From: Dyella sedimenti | Lineage (GTDB): Bacteria; Pseudomonadota; Gammaproteobacteria; Xanthomonadales; Rhodanobacteraceae | Direction: 5' to 3' | Assembly (NCBI RefSeq): GCF_022760995.1 | Contig: NZ_JAKWJO010000004.1 | Location: forward strand, 124,001 to 188,000 | DNA: 64,000 nucleotides | Part shown: one piece after another, positions 16,728 through 27,329 of the stretch | How the letters are laid out: every line of letters starts with the position of its first letter | Position numbering within the stretch: position 1 is the stretch's first letter | Program-made: the position numbers and the translations under genes | The notes under the pieces: model-generated | The model's input: only the letters and a program-made list of their open reading frames with translations | Database searches by the model: none | Told to the model about the DNA's origin: nothing

Positions 16728-17233
16728 GCTTCTTGCGCAACTTGGTTTTCGCCGCCAGCGGCCTGGTGCTGGCTGGCGCCGTGCACGCCTCCGACATCAG
16801 CATGGCCGGCGGCAGCGTCAACTTCAGCACGCCCGACCAATGGGTGGGCATCATGGAGACCCAGGGCGATCCGGAAGTGCGCGTGTTCCAGGTGCCCGAT
16901 CCCTCGCCCACCGCCAGCAGCAGCCTGGCGCGCATCTCGGTGACGGTGAAGCAGGTGGGCGACCTCGCCGCGTTCCAGGCCTATGTCAGCGGCGCCATGA
17001 GCAAGGCCAGGTCGCTTACCGGCTACCAGCCGGGTGCCAGCCAGGGCGCCGACAACTTCGTGTATACCGCGCAGGAGAACGGCGCCCGGTACGACTACAG
17101 CGAACGCTACTGGTTCAAGGACAACCACGCCATCCAGTTGCGCTGCGTGCGTCCGTCGCAAAGCCAGGCCGGCACCAGTTGGAAGGCCGCGTTCGACAAG
17201 GGCTGCGATGCCATCGCCGCGCGCCTGAAGTAA
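16724..17233 (+). CDS. secreted protein of unknown function in the kynurenine gene group
   Basis: 169 residues. Its ATG overlaps the stop codon of the ACMSD gene (ATGA), so translation is coupled. A signal peptide ends at GAVHA (about residue 22). The mature domain of about 145 residues alternates beta strands and helices (SLARISVTVKQVGDLAAF, YDYSERYWFKDNHAIQLRC) with two cysteines near the C-terminus, suited to a disulfide in the periplasm. I do not recognise the family. Its position between ACMSD and kynureninase suggests co-expression, but a periplasmic protein in a cytoplasmic degradation pathway is odd. Confidence 0.75.
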   Translation: MSFLRNLVFAASGLVLAGAVHASDISMAGGSVNFSTPDQWVGIMETQGDPEVRVFQVPDPSPTASSSLARISVTVKQVGDLAAFQAYVSGAMSKARSLTGYQPGASQGADNFVYTAQENGARYDYSERYWFKDNHAIQLRCVRPSQSQAGTSWKAAFDKGCDAIAARLK

Positions 17234-17287
17234 GCTGGCGTTTTTTCGCCGCGCCATCCGGGCGCGGCGCGCCGCCCGGAATCGCCG

Positions 17288-18568
17288 ATGTCCGCAGCCT
17301 ACGAAGCCACTTCCGCCTGGGCGCAAGCCCAGGACGATGCCGACGCCCTGCGCGGCTTTCGCGACCAGTTCCTGATCCCTCCGCACGAAGGCCGCGACAG
17401 CCACTACTTCTGCGGCAACTCGCTGGGCCTGCAGCCGCGCGCGGTGCGCCCTGCGCTGAGCGCGGAACTGGACTACTGGAGCGAGCTGGGCGTGGAAGGC
17501 CATTTCAAGGGCCGCCTGCCGTGGATGGACTACCACGAGTTCGTGCGCGACGACCTCGCCACCGTGGTGGGCGCGCAGCCGCACGAAGTGGTGGCGATGA
17601 ACACGCTGGGCGTGAACCTGCACCTGATGATGGTGAGCTTCTACCGCCCCACCCCGGAACGCCACGCGATCCTGATCGAGGCTGGCTCGTTCCCCACCGA
17701 CCGCTACGCGGTGGAATCGCAGATCCGCTTTCATGGCTACGATCCCGCCACGGCGCTGGTCGAGCTGGAAGGCGACGAGGCCAACGGCACGCTCTCGCTG
17801 GCGGCGATCGAGCGCGCGCTGGCCGAGCACGGTTCGCGCATCGCCCTGGTGATGCTGCCCGGCATCCAGTACCGCACCGGCCAGGCCTTCGACCTGACCG
17901 CCATCGTGCGCCTGGCCAACCGCCACGGCTGCATGGTGGGCTTCGACCTCGCCCACGCGGTGGGCAACCTGCCCCTGCGGTTGCACGACAGCGGCGCGGA
18001 CTTCGCCATCTGGTGCAGCTACAAGTACCTCAATGGCGGCCCGGGCGCGGTGGGCGGCGCCTTCGTGCACGACCGCCACGCACGCACCACGCTGCCGCGC
18101 TTCGCCGGCTGGTGGGGCCACGACAAGACCACGCGCTTCCAGATGGGAGCCGAGTTCGTGCCCACCTATGGCGCGGACGGCTGGCAGCTCAGCAACCCGC
18201 CGATCCTCGCGCTGGCGCCGTTGCGCGTGTCGCTGGAGATCTTCCGGCGCGCCGGGATGGACCGGCTGCGCGCGAAATCGCTGCGCCTCACCGGCTACCT
18301 GGAATGGCTGGTGCAGGCCCGCTTGCACGACGTGCTGGAAACGGTCACGCCGCGCGATCCCGAGCGCCGCGGCGCGCAGCTGTCCATCCGCGTACTCGGC
18401 GGCCGCGAGCGCGGCCGTGCCTTGTTCGAGTACCTGATGGCGCACGGCATCATCGGCGACTGGCGCGAGCCCGACGTCATCCGCATCTCGCCGACCCCGC
18501 TGTACAACCGCTACGCCGACTGCCTGGCATTCGCCGAGGCCGTGCGGCACTGGGCCGGGCGCGGCTGA
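17288..18568 (+). CDS. kynU: kynureninase
   Basis: 426 residues. PLP enzyme that splits kynurenine (or 3-hydroxykynurenine) to anthranilate (or 3-hydroxyanthranilate) and alanine. Seen: HYFCGNSLGLQPRAV near residue 40, HEVVAMNTLGVNLHLMM, MLPGIQYRTGQAFDL, GFDLAHAVGNLPL and CSYKYLNGGPGAVGG with Lys246 as the Schiff-base residue. Full length for the family. Together with ACMSD upstream it indicates tryptophan catabolism, and in Xanthomonas relatives this route also feeds NAD synthesis. The dioxygenase and hydroxylase steps are not in the window. It converges with the MFS gene at 18573, leaving only four bases. Confidence 0.96.
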   Translation: MSAAYEATSAWAQAQDDADALRGFRDQFLIPPHEGRDSHYFCGNSLGLQPRAVRPALSAELDYWSELGVEGHFKGRLPWMDYHEFVRDDLATVVGAQPHEVVAMNTLGVNLHLMMVSFYRPTPERHAILIEAGSFPTDRYAVESQIRFHGYDPATALVELEGDEANGTLSLAAIERALAEHGSRIALVMLPGIQYRTGQAFDLTAIVRLANRHGCMVGFDLAHAVGNLPLRLHDSGADFAIWCSYKYLNGGPGAVGGAFVHDRHARTTLPRFAGWWGHDKTTRFQMGAEFVPTYGADGWQLSNPPILALAPLRVSLEIFRRAGMDRLRAKSLRLTGYLEWLVQARLHDVLETVTPRDPERRGAQLSIRVLGGRERGRALFEYLMAHGIIGDWREPDVIRISPTPLYNRYADCLAFAEAVRHWAGRG

Positions 18569-18572
18569 CCGG

Positions 18573-19826
18573 TCAGCCGGCGCCACGGCGCCTTGCCCAC
18601 AGGTCGCCGGCGAAGGCCAGCGTACACAGGCCCAGGCACAACACGCATACCCCGGTCCAGCCGGCGGCGGCCCAGGCGCCACCCGTCGCCACCGCACCCA
18701 TGCCGCCACCGATGAAGAACACGCCGACGAACAGCCCGTTGAGCCGGCTGCGGGCCGCCGGATCGAGCATGTTGACCGCGCGCCGCCCCAGCGTCTGGTC
18801 GCCGATGGCACCCGCGTCGATCACGATGGCCGCCACCACCAGCATGCCCAGCGCGGCATATGGATGGCGCGCGATGTCCACGCCCAGCCAGCCCGCGCCG
18901 GCCACGCCCGCCAGCACCACACCCAGGCTCATGACGACATGCGCCACCGGCATGCCCACGGTACCGTAGCCCCGGTCGCCCGCCTTGCCGGCCAGCGGCG
19001 CCACGATGGTGCCAGCCACGCCCGCCAGCGCGAACCAGGCCAGGCCACGGCTGTCCAGCGCGAACGGCGCCTGCACCAGGCGCAGGGCGATGCCGGTCCA
19101 GAACGCGCTGAAGGCGGCCATCATGATCGCGGCCGAGATGGCATGGCGGCGCAGCACGATTTCATCGCGCCACAGCACCGCCAGCGAGGCGATCAGGGCG
19201 CGATACGGGACATGGGCCAGCGGATGGCGCGTGGGCAGGGCCAGCCAGAGCGCCGCGGCCAGCACGGCATCGGCAACGCCCAGCACGCCGTAGCAGGCGC
19301 GCCATCCCCACGCCCCTTCCACCAGGCTCGCGAACGGCCGGGACAGCAGGATGCCGAGCATCACGCCGCTCATCACATTGCCCACCGCGCTGCCGCGGTG
19401 CTCGGGCCGGGCCATCGCCGCCGCCAGCGGCACCAGGACCTGGATCGCGCACGAGGTGGTACCCGCGAGGCAGACGGCCAGCAACAGCCACCAGGCCCGT
19501 GGCGCCACGGCCGCCATGCCGAGCGCCAGCGCGCAGAGGGCCAGCGTGGCCACGGTCAGCCGGCGGTTCTCGAACAGGTCGGCCAGCGGTACCAGGAACA
19601 GCATGCCCAGCGCATAACCCAACTGCGGCAGCATCGCCACCAGCCCCGCCAGGGCGGGAGGCATGTGCAGGGCGCGAGCCACCGGTCCGGCCAGCGGCTG
19701 CGCCGCGGTGAGGTTGACGATGATGACGCCCACGGCGAAGGCGAACAGCCACGTGAGCGGCGTGGTCAATGCCGCTTGCGTCTCCTGCGGAACGACGGCG
19801 ATGCGGCGGTGGGAGAAATACTGCAT
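18573..19826 (-). CDS. MFS transporter (arabinose-efflux/DHA type)
   Basis: 417 residues with 12 predicted helices. Typical MFS features are LLFLVPLADLFENRRLTVATLALCALALGMAA (helix 2/3 loop) and GNVMSGVMLGILLSRPFASLVEG in the fifth helix, the antiporter-type pattern of drug or sugar efflux proteins. A LysR regulator is divergently encoded from 19949, with two strong palindromes in the 122-base space, so expression is probably controlled by it. The ATG at 19826 has a suboptimal binding site. The substrate is unknown. Confidence 0.85.
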   Translation of the reverse strand: MQYFSHRRIAVVPQETQAALTTPLTWLFAFAVGVIIVNLTAAQPLAGPVARALHMPPALAGLVAMLPQLGYALGMLFLVPLADLFENRRLTVATLALCALALGMAAVAPRAWWLLLAVCLAGTTSCAIQVLVPLAAAMARPEHRGSAVGNVMSGVMLGILLSRPFASLVEGAWGWRACYGVLGVADAVLAAALWLALPTRHPLAHVPYRALIASLAVLWRDEIVLRRHAISAAIMMAAFSAFWTGIALRLVQAPFALDSRGLAWFALAGVAGTIVAPLAGKAGDRGYGTVGMPVAHVVMSLGVVLAGVAGAGWLGVDIARHPYAALGMLVVAAIVIDAGAIGDQTLGRRAVNMLDPAARSRLNGLFVGVFFIGGGMGAVATGGAWAAAGWTGVCVLCLGLCTLAFAGDLWARRRGAG

Positions 19827-19889
19827 GTCCTCGGGACCTTGCCAAGGGAGAAGCCTGGGATGCTAAATAGGCCCACACCATGATCCAAG

Positions 19890-19927
19890 TGAATAATATT
19901 CATAGTCATCATGCGTGATACGCATGA
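19890..19927. promoter_or_regulatory. two palindromes between the MFS and LysR genes (likely LysR operator)
   Basis: TGAATA-A-TATTCA lies at 19890-19902 and TCATGCGT-GAT-ACGCATGA at 19909-19927; both are perfect inverted repeats and lie in an AT-rich stretch that contrasts with the rest of the window. LysR regulators bind such dyads next to their own divergent promoters. The second one ends 21 bases before the regulator start. Confidence 0.65.
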
Positions 19928-19948
19928 CACTGGAGGCAGGGCCCAGCC

Positions 19949-20863
19949 ATGAACACGCGGGACGTCAAAGCCTTCATCGCCGTGGTGGATACCGGCTCCA
20001 TCGTGCAGGCCGCCGCGCAGTTGCATCTCACCCAGCCGGGCGTGACGCGGCGCGTGCAGAGCCTGGAATCGCTGCTGGGTGTGGAACTGCTGGACCGCCA
20101 GTCCAAGCCGCTGCGCCCCACGGCGGCGGGACGCGAGATCTACCAGAAGGGCCGGCAGCTGCTGCATGCCGAGGCCGACCTGCTGGCGCTCGCGCGGGCC
20201 GATGCGGAACCCACCGGCGAACTGCGCCTGGGCATGCCGCCGTTCCTGGCCGAGCGCGCGCTGACCGCGCCCGTCGACCAGTTGCGCTCGCGCTTTCCCA
20301 GCCTGTCCTTGCGCATCCACGCGGGCTGGTCGCCCGGCTTGATCGAGCAGGTCGAACAGGGACAGCTCGATACCTCCGCGGTGGTGCTCCCGGAACACAT
20401 GCCGCCGCCGGCGGGCATGATCGCCCACACCTTCGATCGCCAGCCGGTACGCGTGGTGGCGGCGCCCTCGCTGGGCCTGCGCGGGCGCGTGACATTGAAG
20501 GACCTTGCCGGCCTGCCCTGGGTACTCAGCCAGAACGGCTGCGGCATGCGCGCCACCCTGCGCCGGGCGCTGGAGGAACGCGGCCTGCCCTGCGAGGTGG
20601 GCGTCGAGGCCTTCGGCGCCGACCTGCAGCTATCCCTGGTGGCGCGCGGCGCCGGTGTCGGCCTGGTCACGCCCGACCTGCTCGCCGGCAGCGCCCACCG
20701 GCATCGGCTGAAGGTGCTGACCGTAAGCGATTTCCACCTGGACGTCATCGCCTGGCTTGTCCATCGCGCCCTGCCGCCCCGGCTGGAAGCGCCCGTCGCC
20801 CTGTTGCTGGAACAACTCAGGCTCGTGATGTCGCAGCGTCCGCGCTCACGCCGCGTTGGATAG
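19949..20863 (+). CDS. LysR-type transcriptional regulator
   Basis: 304 residues. N-terminal winged helix-turn-helix: VKAFIAVVDTGSIVQAAAQLHLTQPGVTRRVQSLESLLGVELLDR (residues about 5-50), with the standard LysR spacing, then the linker helix and a two-lobed periplasmic-binding-like effector domain (residues about 90-300). It is divergent from the MFS transporter gene with palindromes between, the usual arrangement for a regulator that controls its neighbour and itself. The inducer is not evident. The gene converges on proA. Confidence 0.93.
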   Translation: MNTRDVKAFIAVVDTGSIVQAAAQLHLTQPGVTRRVQSLESLLGVELLDRQSKPLRPTAAGREIYQKGRQLLHAEADLLALARADAEPTGELRLGMPPFLAERALTAPVDQLRSRFPSLSLRIHAGWSPGLIEQVEQGQLDTSAVVLPEHMPPPAGMIAHTFDRQPVRVVAAPSLGLRGRVTLKDLAGLPWVLSQNGCGMRATLRRALEERGLPCEVGVEAFGADLQLSLVARGAGVGLVTPDLLAGSAHRHRLKVLTVSDFHLDVIAWLVHRALPPRLEAPVALLLEQLRLVMSQRPRSRRVG

Positions 20864-20885
20864 GACGGCAGCAAGGCGGCCCGCT

Positions 20886-22147
<1,262 letters not shown>

Positions 22148-22151
<4 letters not shown>

Positions 22152-23308
22152 GGACTCGCCTCCCCCGCCGTTTCGATCTCACCCATCGACACCATGTCGT
22201 CGCGATGCACGACCTCGGCGCCATGGCTGTAGCCCAGGACGTGCCCGATGTCGCGGCTATGGCGGCCGGCCAGGCGACCCACCTCGCCCGCCCCGTACTG
22301 GCTGATGCCACGCGCGACCACCCGGCCGTCCGTGCCGGCGATCTCCACCAGGTCGCCGCGGTGGAACTCGCCCCGCGCCGCCACGACGCCGCCGGGCAAC
22401 AGCGAAGCGCGACCGCCCGCCAGCGCCCGCGCGGCACCCTCGTCGACCTGGATGCCGCCGCTGGCGGCCGGCGCGTGGCGCAGCCAGTACTTGCGCGCCT
22501 GCATGCGGCTTCGCGCAGCCTCGACCAACGTGCCGTGCAAGCGCCCCTGGCCCAGCGCCGACACGGTGGCCGCATCGCGGCCGCTGAACAGCGCGGTCGG
22601 AATGCCCGCCGCCGCGGCTTTTCCCGCGGCTTCCAGCTTGGTGCGCATGCCGCCCGTGCCCACCGCGCTGCCGCTGCCGCCTGCCATGGCCAGCACCTCC
22701 GGCGTCAGGACCGGCACGCGCGGCAACGGCACCGCCTGCGGATCGCTGCGCGGGTCGGCGCTGTACAGCGCATCGATATCGGAGGCGATCAGCAGCAGGT
22801 CCGCATCGACCAGGGCCGCGACGATGGCCGCCAAGTTGTCGTTGTCGCCCAGCTTCAACTCGTCCACGGCCACCGTGTCGTTCTCGTTCACCACCGGCAG
22901 CACGTCCAGCGCCAGCAGCTCGCGCAGGGTCGCGCGCGCGTTGAGGTAGCGGCGACGGTTGCGCAGGTCGTCATGGGTCAGCAGCACCTGGGCCACCGGC
23001 CGGGCGCTCAAGGATTGCCACAACGCGATCATCGGTGCCTGGCCCAGTGCGGCCAGGGCCTGCCGGGCAGCCAGGTCGCCGCCGGAAGGGGCATGCGCGC
23101 GCAGCTGCGCCCGGCCCGCCGCCACCGCGCCGGAGGACACCAGCACCACCTGCCTTCCCGCCGAGCGGCTAGCCGCCATGAAGGCCACCAGTGCTTCGGC
23201 GTGGCGGGTGGTCAGCCCGCCGCCGTCGGCGGCCAGCAGGTTGCTGCCCACCTTCAGCACCGCACGGCGCCAGGCCGGCAAGGCCTGCTCGGGCAGGCCC
23301 GCGTTCAT
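22148..23308 (-). CDS. proB: glutamate 5-kinase
   Basis: 386 residues. First proline step, phosphorylating glutamate. The amino-acid-kinase domain shows [68 protein letters not shown] and [20 protein letters not shown], and a C-terminal PUA domain begins about residue 285 ([22 protein letters not shown]). ATG at 23308 chosen; its first bases overlap the cupin gene stop. Feedback inhibition by proline is a family property through the kinase domain. Linkage to arginine genes is characteristic of Xanthomonadales. Confidence 0.97.
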
Positions 23309-23652
23309 GCGGGCGCCCCGATGCGGTCGCCGTGGCTGCGCGGCGAGGACACCACCAGCATGCGCACCTCGGCCACGCTGTCGTTGCATGCCTGGTGGGC
23401 CTGGCCGGGCGGCACGTGCAGCCCTTGTCCCGCCCGCAGCCGGTGCACGTCGCCTTCCAGTTCCAGCGTCAGCTCGCCCTGCAGCACGTAGAAGAACTGA
23501 CGCGACCGCGCATGCCGGTGGCGCACCTCGCGGGTGCCGCCCGGCATGCGTTCCTCGATCACGCTGAGGTCGTCGCCAGCCAGCAGGTGCCAGCCGTCGC
23601 AGCCCTGGCCCCAGCGGTAGTGTTCGGCATTCCCCGTGCTGACGGTTTCCAT
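23305..23652 (-). CDS. small cupin-domain protein
   Basis: 115 residues. Single cupin barrel: HYRWGQGCDGWHLLAGDDLS, then EVRHRHARSRQFFYVLQGELTLELEGD containing the metal-type His-x-His and Glu residues, and AGQGLHVPPGQAHQACNDS as the second cupin motif, so a metal site is likely. It sits in the operon between argH (13 bases upstream) and proB (ATGA overlap). A role in the pathway is not known; it could be an isomerase-like or sensor protein. The start ATG at 23652 is the first after argH. Confidence 0.88.
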   Translation of the reverse strand: METVSTGNAEHYRWGQGCDGWHLLAGDDLSVIEERMPGGTREVRHRHARSRQFFYVLQGELTLELEGDVHRLRAGQGLHVPPGQAHQACNDSVAEVRMLVVSSPRSHGDRIGAPA

Positions 23653-23665
23653 GCCCCTGGCCCGT

Positions 23666-24961
23666 TCAGCCGTCCAGACGGCCGAGCCTGGCACGCAATT
23701 CGTCCAGGCGCAGGTCGCTGCCCGCGCCGGGCGAGACCCGCGCCGCCAGGCTGCCCTCGGGCGTGCGGCCCTCGCCCGCCGAGGCGGCCGCGTCGGCGGC
23801 GGCCCGGTAGGCGTCGCGGAACGGCACGCCGGCCGCCGCCTGCTCGATCGCCACGTCGGTGGCGTACATCGCCGGCTCGATCGCCGCGCGCATGGCCGGC
23901 TCGTTCCATGCCAGCCGCGCCAGCAGGTCGGGTACCAGTTCCAGCGCGGCCAGGCCGTGCCGGCAACCATGGAACAGCGAGCCCTTGGAGAACTGCAGGT
24001 CGCGCTGGTAACCCGAAGGCAGCGACAGCAGTTGCTCGATCTCGGTGCGCGCCGCCGCCACGCTGGCATAGCTGGCGCGCAGCAGTTCCACCACGTCCGG
24101 ATTGCGCTTGTTGGGCATGATCGAGCTGCCGGTGGTGTATTCGGACGGCAGCTTGACGAAATCGAACTCGGCGGTGGTGAACAGCGAGAGGTCCCAGGCC
24201 AGGCGGCGCACGTCCAGCAGCGCGCCGGCGATGGCCTCCAGCACTGCCATCTCGAACTTGCCGCGCGAGAGCTGCGCGTAGATCGGCGACACCTGCATGC
24301 GCGCGAAGCCAAGCGCCTGCGTGGTGTGCTCGCGGTCCAGCCTGAGGTTGACGCCGTAGCCGGCGGCGGTGCCGAGCGGGTTGGCATCGATCAGCGCCGC
24401 GGTCTGCCGGGCGCGCAGCGCGTTGTCGATGAATCCCTCGGCGAAGCCGGCGAACCACATCGTGGTGGAGGACACCACCGCGCGCTGCAGGTGCGTATAA
24501 CCCGGCAACGGGATGGCCGGCTGCGCGGCGCGCTCCAGGCACACCTGGGCGATGGCGCGGCAGTGCTGCTCCAGCGCGGCGAGCTGCTCCTTCAGCCACA
24601 GGCGGGTGGCGACCAGGATCTGGTCGTTGCGGCTGCGCCCGGTATGCACGCGGCGGCCCGCGTCGCCCAGCCGCTCGGTCAGGCGCGCCTCGATGGCCGA
24701 GTGGCCGTCCTCGTAGCGCTCGTCGAGCACGAAGCGGCCCATGCGGAAATCCTCCGCCAGCACGTCCAGCTCGCGCTTGAGTGCCGCGGCTTCGTCGGCG
24801 CTGACCACGCCGATATTGGCCAGCCCTTCCACGTGCGCCTTGCTGGCGGTGATGTCGTGCAGGAAGAACTCGCGATCCAGCAGCACGTCGTCGCCGGCGA
24901 GGAACCGCATGATGCGGGCGTCGATCTTGATGTTGGATTTTTGCCAGAGGGGTTGGGTCAT
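23666..24961 (-). CDS. argH: argininosuccinate lyase
   Basis: 431 residues. Last arginine step, splitting argininosuccinate to arginine and fumarate. The fumarase-superfamily signature [19 protein letters not shown] is present with the catalytic serine loop, along with [20 protein letters not shown] and [17 protein letters not shown]. The start is ATG 24961 (MTQPLWQK); a longer frame reaches back into the palindrome upstream. A repeat-type palindrome (25003-25051) separates it from argC, so some polarity is possible. The cupin gene follows after 13 bases. Confidence 0.97.
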   Translation of the reverse strand: MTQPLWQKSNIKIDARIMRFLAGDDVLLDREFFLHDITASKAHVEGLANIGVVSADEAAALKRELDVLAEDFRMGRFVLDERYEDGHSAIEARLTERLGDAGRRVHTGRSRNDQILVATRLWLKEQLAALEQHCRAIAQVCLERAAQPAIPLPGYTHLQRAVVSSTTMWFAGFAEGFIDNALRARQTAALIDANPLGTAAGYGVNLRLDREHTTQALGFARMQVSPIYAQLSRGKFEMAVLEAIAGALLDVRRLAWDLSLFTTAEFDFVKLPSEYTTGSSIMPNKRNPDVVELLRASYASVAAARTEIEQLLSLPSGYQRDLQFSKGSLFHGCRHGLAALELVPDLLARLAWNEPAMRAAIEPAMYATDVAIEQAAAGVPFRDAYRAAADAAASAGEGRTPEGSLAARVSPGAGSDLRLDELRARLGRLDG

Positions 24962-25002
24962 GGAAAGTGTTCCGCAAACGTTGGGTAGTACGACTCTCTT
25001 GC

Positions 25003-25051
25003 CCGTCATTCCGGCGCACCCCACAAAAGTGGGCAAGGACCGGAATGACGG
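25003..25051. repeat. palindromic repeat, family B (core copy)
   Basis: CCGTCATTCCGG at 25003-25014 is inverted as CCGGAATGACGG at 25040-25051, with an inner CCCAC-AAAA-GTGGG. It can fold into a long hairpin within the argC-argH gap and ends directly at the argC stop codon. Similar cores occur near 34540, 43770 and 48140. Confidence 0.8.
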
Positions 25052-26005
25052 TCAGGCAACCGGAATCGCCGTGTATTCGTCCACGCCGATCGCCCGGTTG
25101 ATGTTCTGCATGGCCTGCGTGGCGGCGCCCTTGAGCAGGTTGTCCAGCGTCGCCACCACCACCACGCGCTTGCCGTCGTTGGAGACGGCGAAGCCGCCCA
25201 CGTCCACGTGGTGCTGGTGCGCGATCCGGCTGACCCAGGGCGCCTCGTCCACCACGTGCACCAGCTTCTCGCCATCGTAGGCGCCATGGAAGCGGTTGAC
25301 GATGTCCTCGCGCTTCGCCTGGCGCGCGAGGTAGAGATTGGTGGTGACGGTGAGGCCGCGGAAATGCGGCGCCACGTGCGGCATGAACTCCACCGGCAGG
25401 CCGAGGTGGCGGCTCGCCTCCTTCTCGTGCGTGTGCCCGGTGAGCGAGTACGGCATCAGGTTGTCGCGCAGCTTCTCCGGATCGTTGCGGTCCGACGGCG
25501 TGGTGCCGGCGCCGGAATAGCCCGAGACGCCGAAGCTCACCGGCGGCGCGGCCAGCAAATCCTTCAGCGGCGCGATGGAAAGCTGGATCGCGGTGGCGTA
25601 GCAGCCGGGATTGCTGATGCGCTTCTCGCCGCGCCAACGCTCGCGGGTGAGTTCCGGCAGGCCGTAGTACCAGCGCTCGTCGAAGCGGTAGTCCGCCGAC
25701 AGGTCGACGATGATCGTGTCGGGCCTGGCCTTGTCGATGGCCTCCACATAGGGCGCGGCCTTGCCGTTGGGCAGGGCCAGCACCACCACGTCGGCGCCCT
25801 GCGCCGCCACCGCCTCGGGATCGAGGCTGGCATAGCGCAGTTCGCCCTGGTAGCCCGGCACGTGGTCGGCCACGCGTTGGCCGTCCAGCTCGCGCGAGGA
25901 AACGAAGGCCAGCTCAAGGTTGGGATGGGCGGCCACCAGGCGGATCAGTTCGGCGCCGGTATGGCCGCGCGCGCCGACGATGCCGATGCGATAGGTCGTG
26001 CTCAT
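25052..26005 (-). CDS. argC: N-acetyl-gamma-glutamyl-phosphate reductase
   Basis: 317 residues. Reduces acetylglutamyl phosphate to acetylglutamate semialdehyde with NADPH. The Rossmann start [23 protein letters not shown] and the catalytic cysteine motif [19 protein letters not shown] are clear; [16 protein letters not shown] and [10 protein letters not shown] follow. It belongs to the shorter type of ArgC. Its ATG comes four bases after the argBA stop, tightly within the operon; argH follows after a palindromic repeat. Confidence 0.97.
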   Translation of the reverse strand: MSTTYRIGIVGARGHTGAELIRLVAAHPNLELAFVSSRELDGQRVADHVPGYQGELRYASLDPEAVAAQGADVVVLALPNGKAAPYVEAIDKARPDTIIVDLSADYRFDERWYYGLPELTRERWRGEKRISNPGCYATAIQLSIAPLKDLLAAPPVSFGVSGYSGAGTTPSDRNDPEKLRDNLMPYSLTGHTHEKEASRHLGLPVEFMPHVAPHFRGLTVTTNLYLARQAKREDIVNRFHGAYDGEKLVHVVDEAPWVSRIAHQHHVDVGGFAVSNDGKRVVVVATLDNLLKGAATQAMQNINRAIGVDEYTAIPVA

Positions 26006-26009
26006 GTCA

Positions 26010-27329
26010 TCAGTCCACCAGGGTCGGCTGCCGCTGTGCGCAATGCGCGACGCAGCGGGCGATCGTGTCGAAATCGTCGATGCCGTACCAGAACACTTTC
26101 CAGCGTGGCTGCTTCATGCAGCCATCCGATTCGGCATAGTAGAAATGGTTGACGGTGTTACCGTGGCGCGAACGCCAGAACAGCCTGGGGTTCTCCTCGC
26201 GCATCACCTGCCACACGGCGCGGCCCAGGCCCTCGCCCTGCGCGTCGTCCAGCACGGCGAACTTGTCCAGGTACGGCAGGCCGTCCTCCATGGTCAGGAT
26301 CATCGCCGTGCGGTAGTTCTCGCTGACGTAGATGCGGAACGGCCGGGTGCGCTCGAAGTAGTCGGGCACCAGCCCACGGCCGAAGCTGGATTCGATCAGC
26401 GTACGCATGCGTTCCAGGTCGATGCCTTCCCACGACTCGAAGCGCCGCACCTTCTCGCCACGGCGCACCAGCGTGCCCGAGCCCTTGTGGGTGAACAGTT
26501 CCTTGGCCAGCTCCGACGGCTTGGTGATGGACACCGAGGAAGTCAACGGCAGGTCGTTGAGCAGGTCGGCGATCTGCTCGATCTTCAGGCGCATGCCGCC
26601 GTTGATCCACGGCTGTGCCATAAGGTGGTCGAACTCGGTGCTGAGGTTGATCGAGTCGATGATCTTGCCCTGGTCGTCCAGCAGCCCGCCGGTGCCGGTA
26701 AGGAACACGATCTTGTATGGCTGCAGCACGCGCACCAGTTCGTTAGCGGCGAAGTCGGCGTTGACGTTGAGGATCTGGCCCTCTTCCGTCTCGCCCAGGC
26801 TCGCGATCACCGGGATAGAGCCAGCGCGCAGGCTGGCCTCGATCGGCGCAAGGTTGATGCGGCTGACCTTGCCGACCAGGCCATAAACGTCACGGTCGAG
26901 GTATTCGGCGGTGAACACGCCGGACGGCACCGAGGTCGCGCGCGTGTCCATCGACTGCAACGCCTCGACCAGGCGCAGGTTCTGTTCCTGGAACACCTTG
27001 CGCACGATGGCCAGCGCCTTGGGCGTGGTCACGCGCAGGCCGTTGACGGTCTGCTTCTCGATACCGGCGGCGGACAATTCCTCGTCAAGCTGCGGCCCCG
27101 CGCCATGCAGCACGATCGGGGTAAGGCCCACCTGCTGCAGGAAGGTGAGCGAGGAGGTCAGTGCCGGCAGGTCGTCGCGCAGCACGGCGCCGCCGACCTT
27201 CACCACGGCGAAGCGCTTGGCGTCCAGCTGCGAGAAACGCTTGAGGTATTGCTGGATCTCCTTCGCGCTGCCCATGCTCGAAAGCAGGCGCACGATGGTT
27301 TTCCGGGTGTGCTTGTGGGCTTCCATCAT
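26010..27329 (-). CDS. bifunctional acetylglutamate kinase/N-acetylglutamate synthase
   Basis: 439 residues. Residues about 1-285 are an amino-acid-kinase domain ([61 protein letters not shown]). About 290-439 is a GNAT acetyltransferase domain ([51 protein letters not shown]). This vertebrate-like NAGS-K fusion makes acetylglutamate and phosphorylates it, so the operon needs no separate argA or argJ. Arginine inhibition is expected from the family. Start overlaps the argE' stop by four bases; ATG at 27326 is an alternative. Confidence 0.95.
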   Translation of the reverse strand: MMEAHKHTRKTIVRLLSSMGSAKEIQQYLKRFSQLDAKRFAVVKVGGAVLRDDLPALTSSLTFLQQVGLTPIVLHGAGPQLDEELSAAGIEKQTVNGLRVTTPKALAIVRKVFQEQNLRLVEALQSMDTRATSVPSGVFTAEYLDRDVYGLVGKVSRINLAPIEASLRAGSIPVIASLGETEEGQILNVNADFAANELVRVLQPYKIVFLTGTGGLLDDQGKIIDSINLSTEFDHLMAQPWINGGMRLKIEQIADLLNDLPLTSSVSITKPSELAKELFTHKGSGTLVRRGEKVRRFESWEGIDLERMRTLIESSFGRGLVPDYFERTRPFRIYVSENYRTAMILTMEDGLPYLDKFAVLDDAQGEGLGRAVWQVMREENPRLFWRSRHGNTVNHFYYAESDGCMKQPRWKVFWYGIDDFDTIARCVAHCAQRQPTLVD

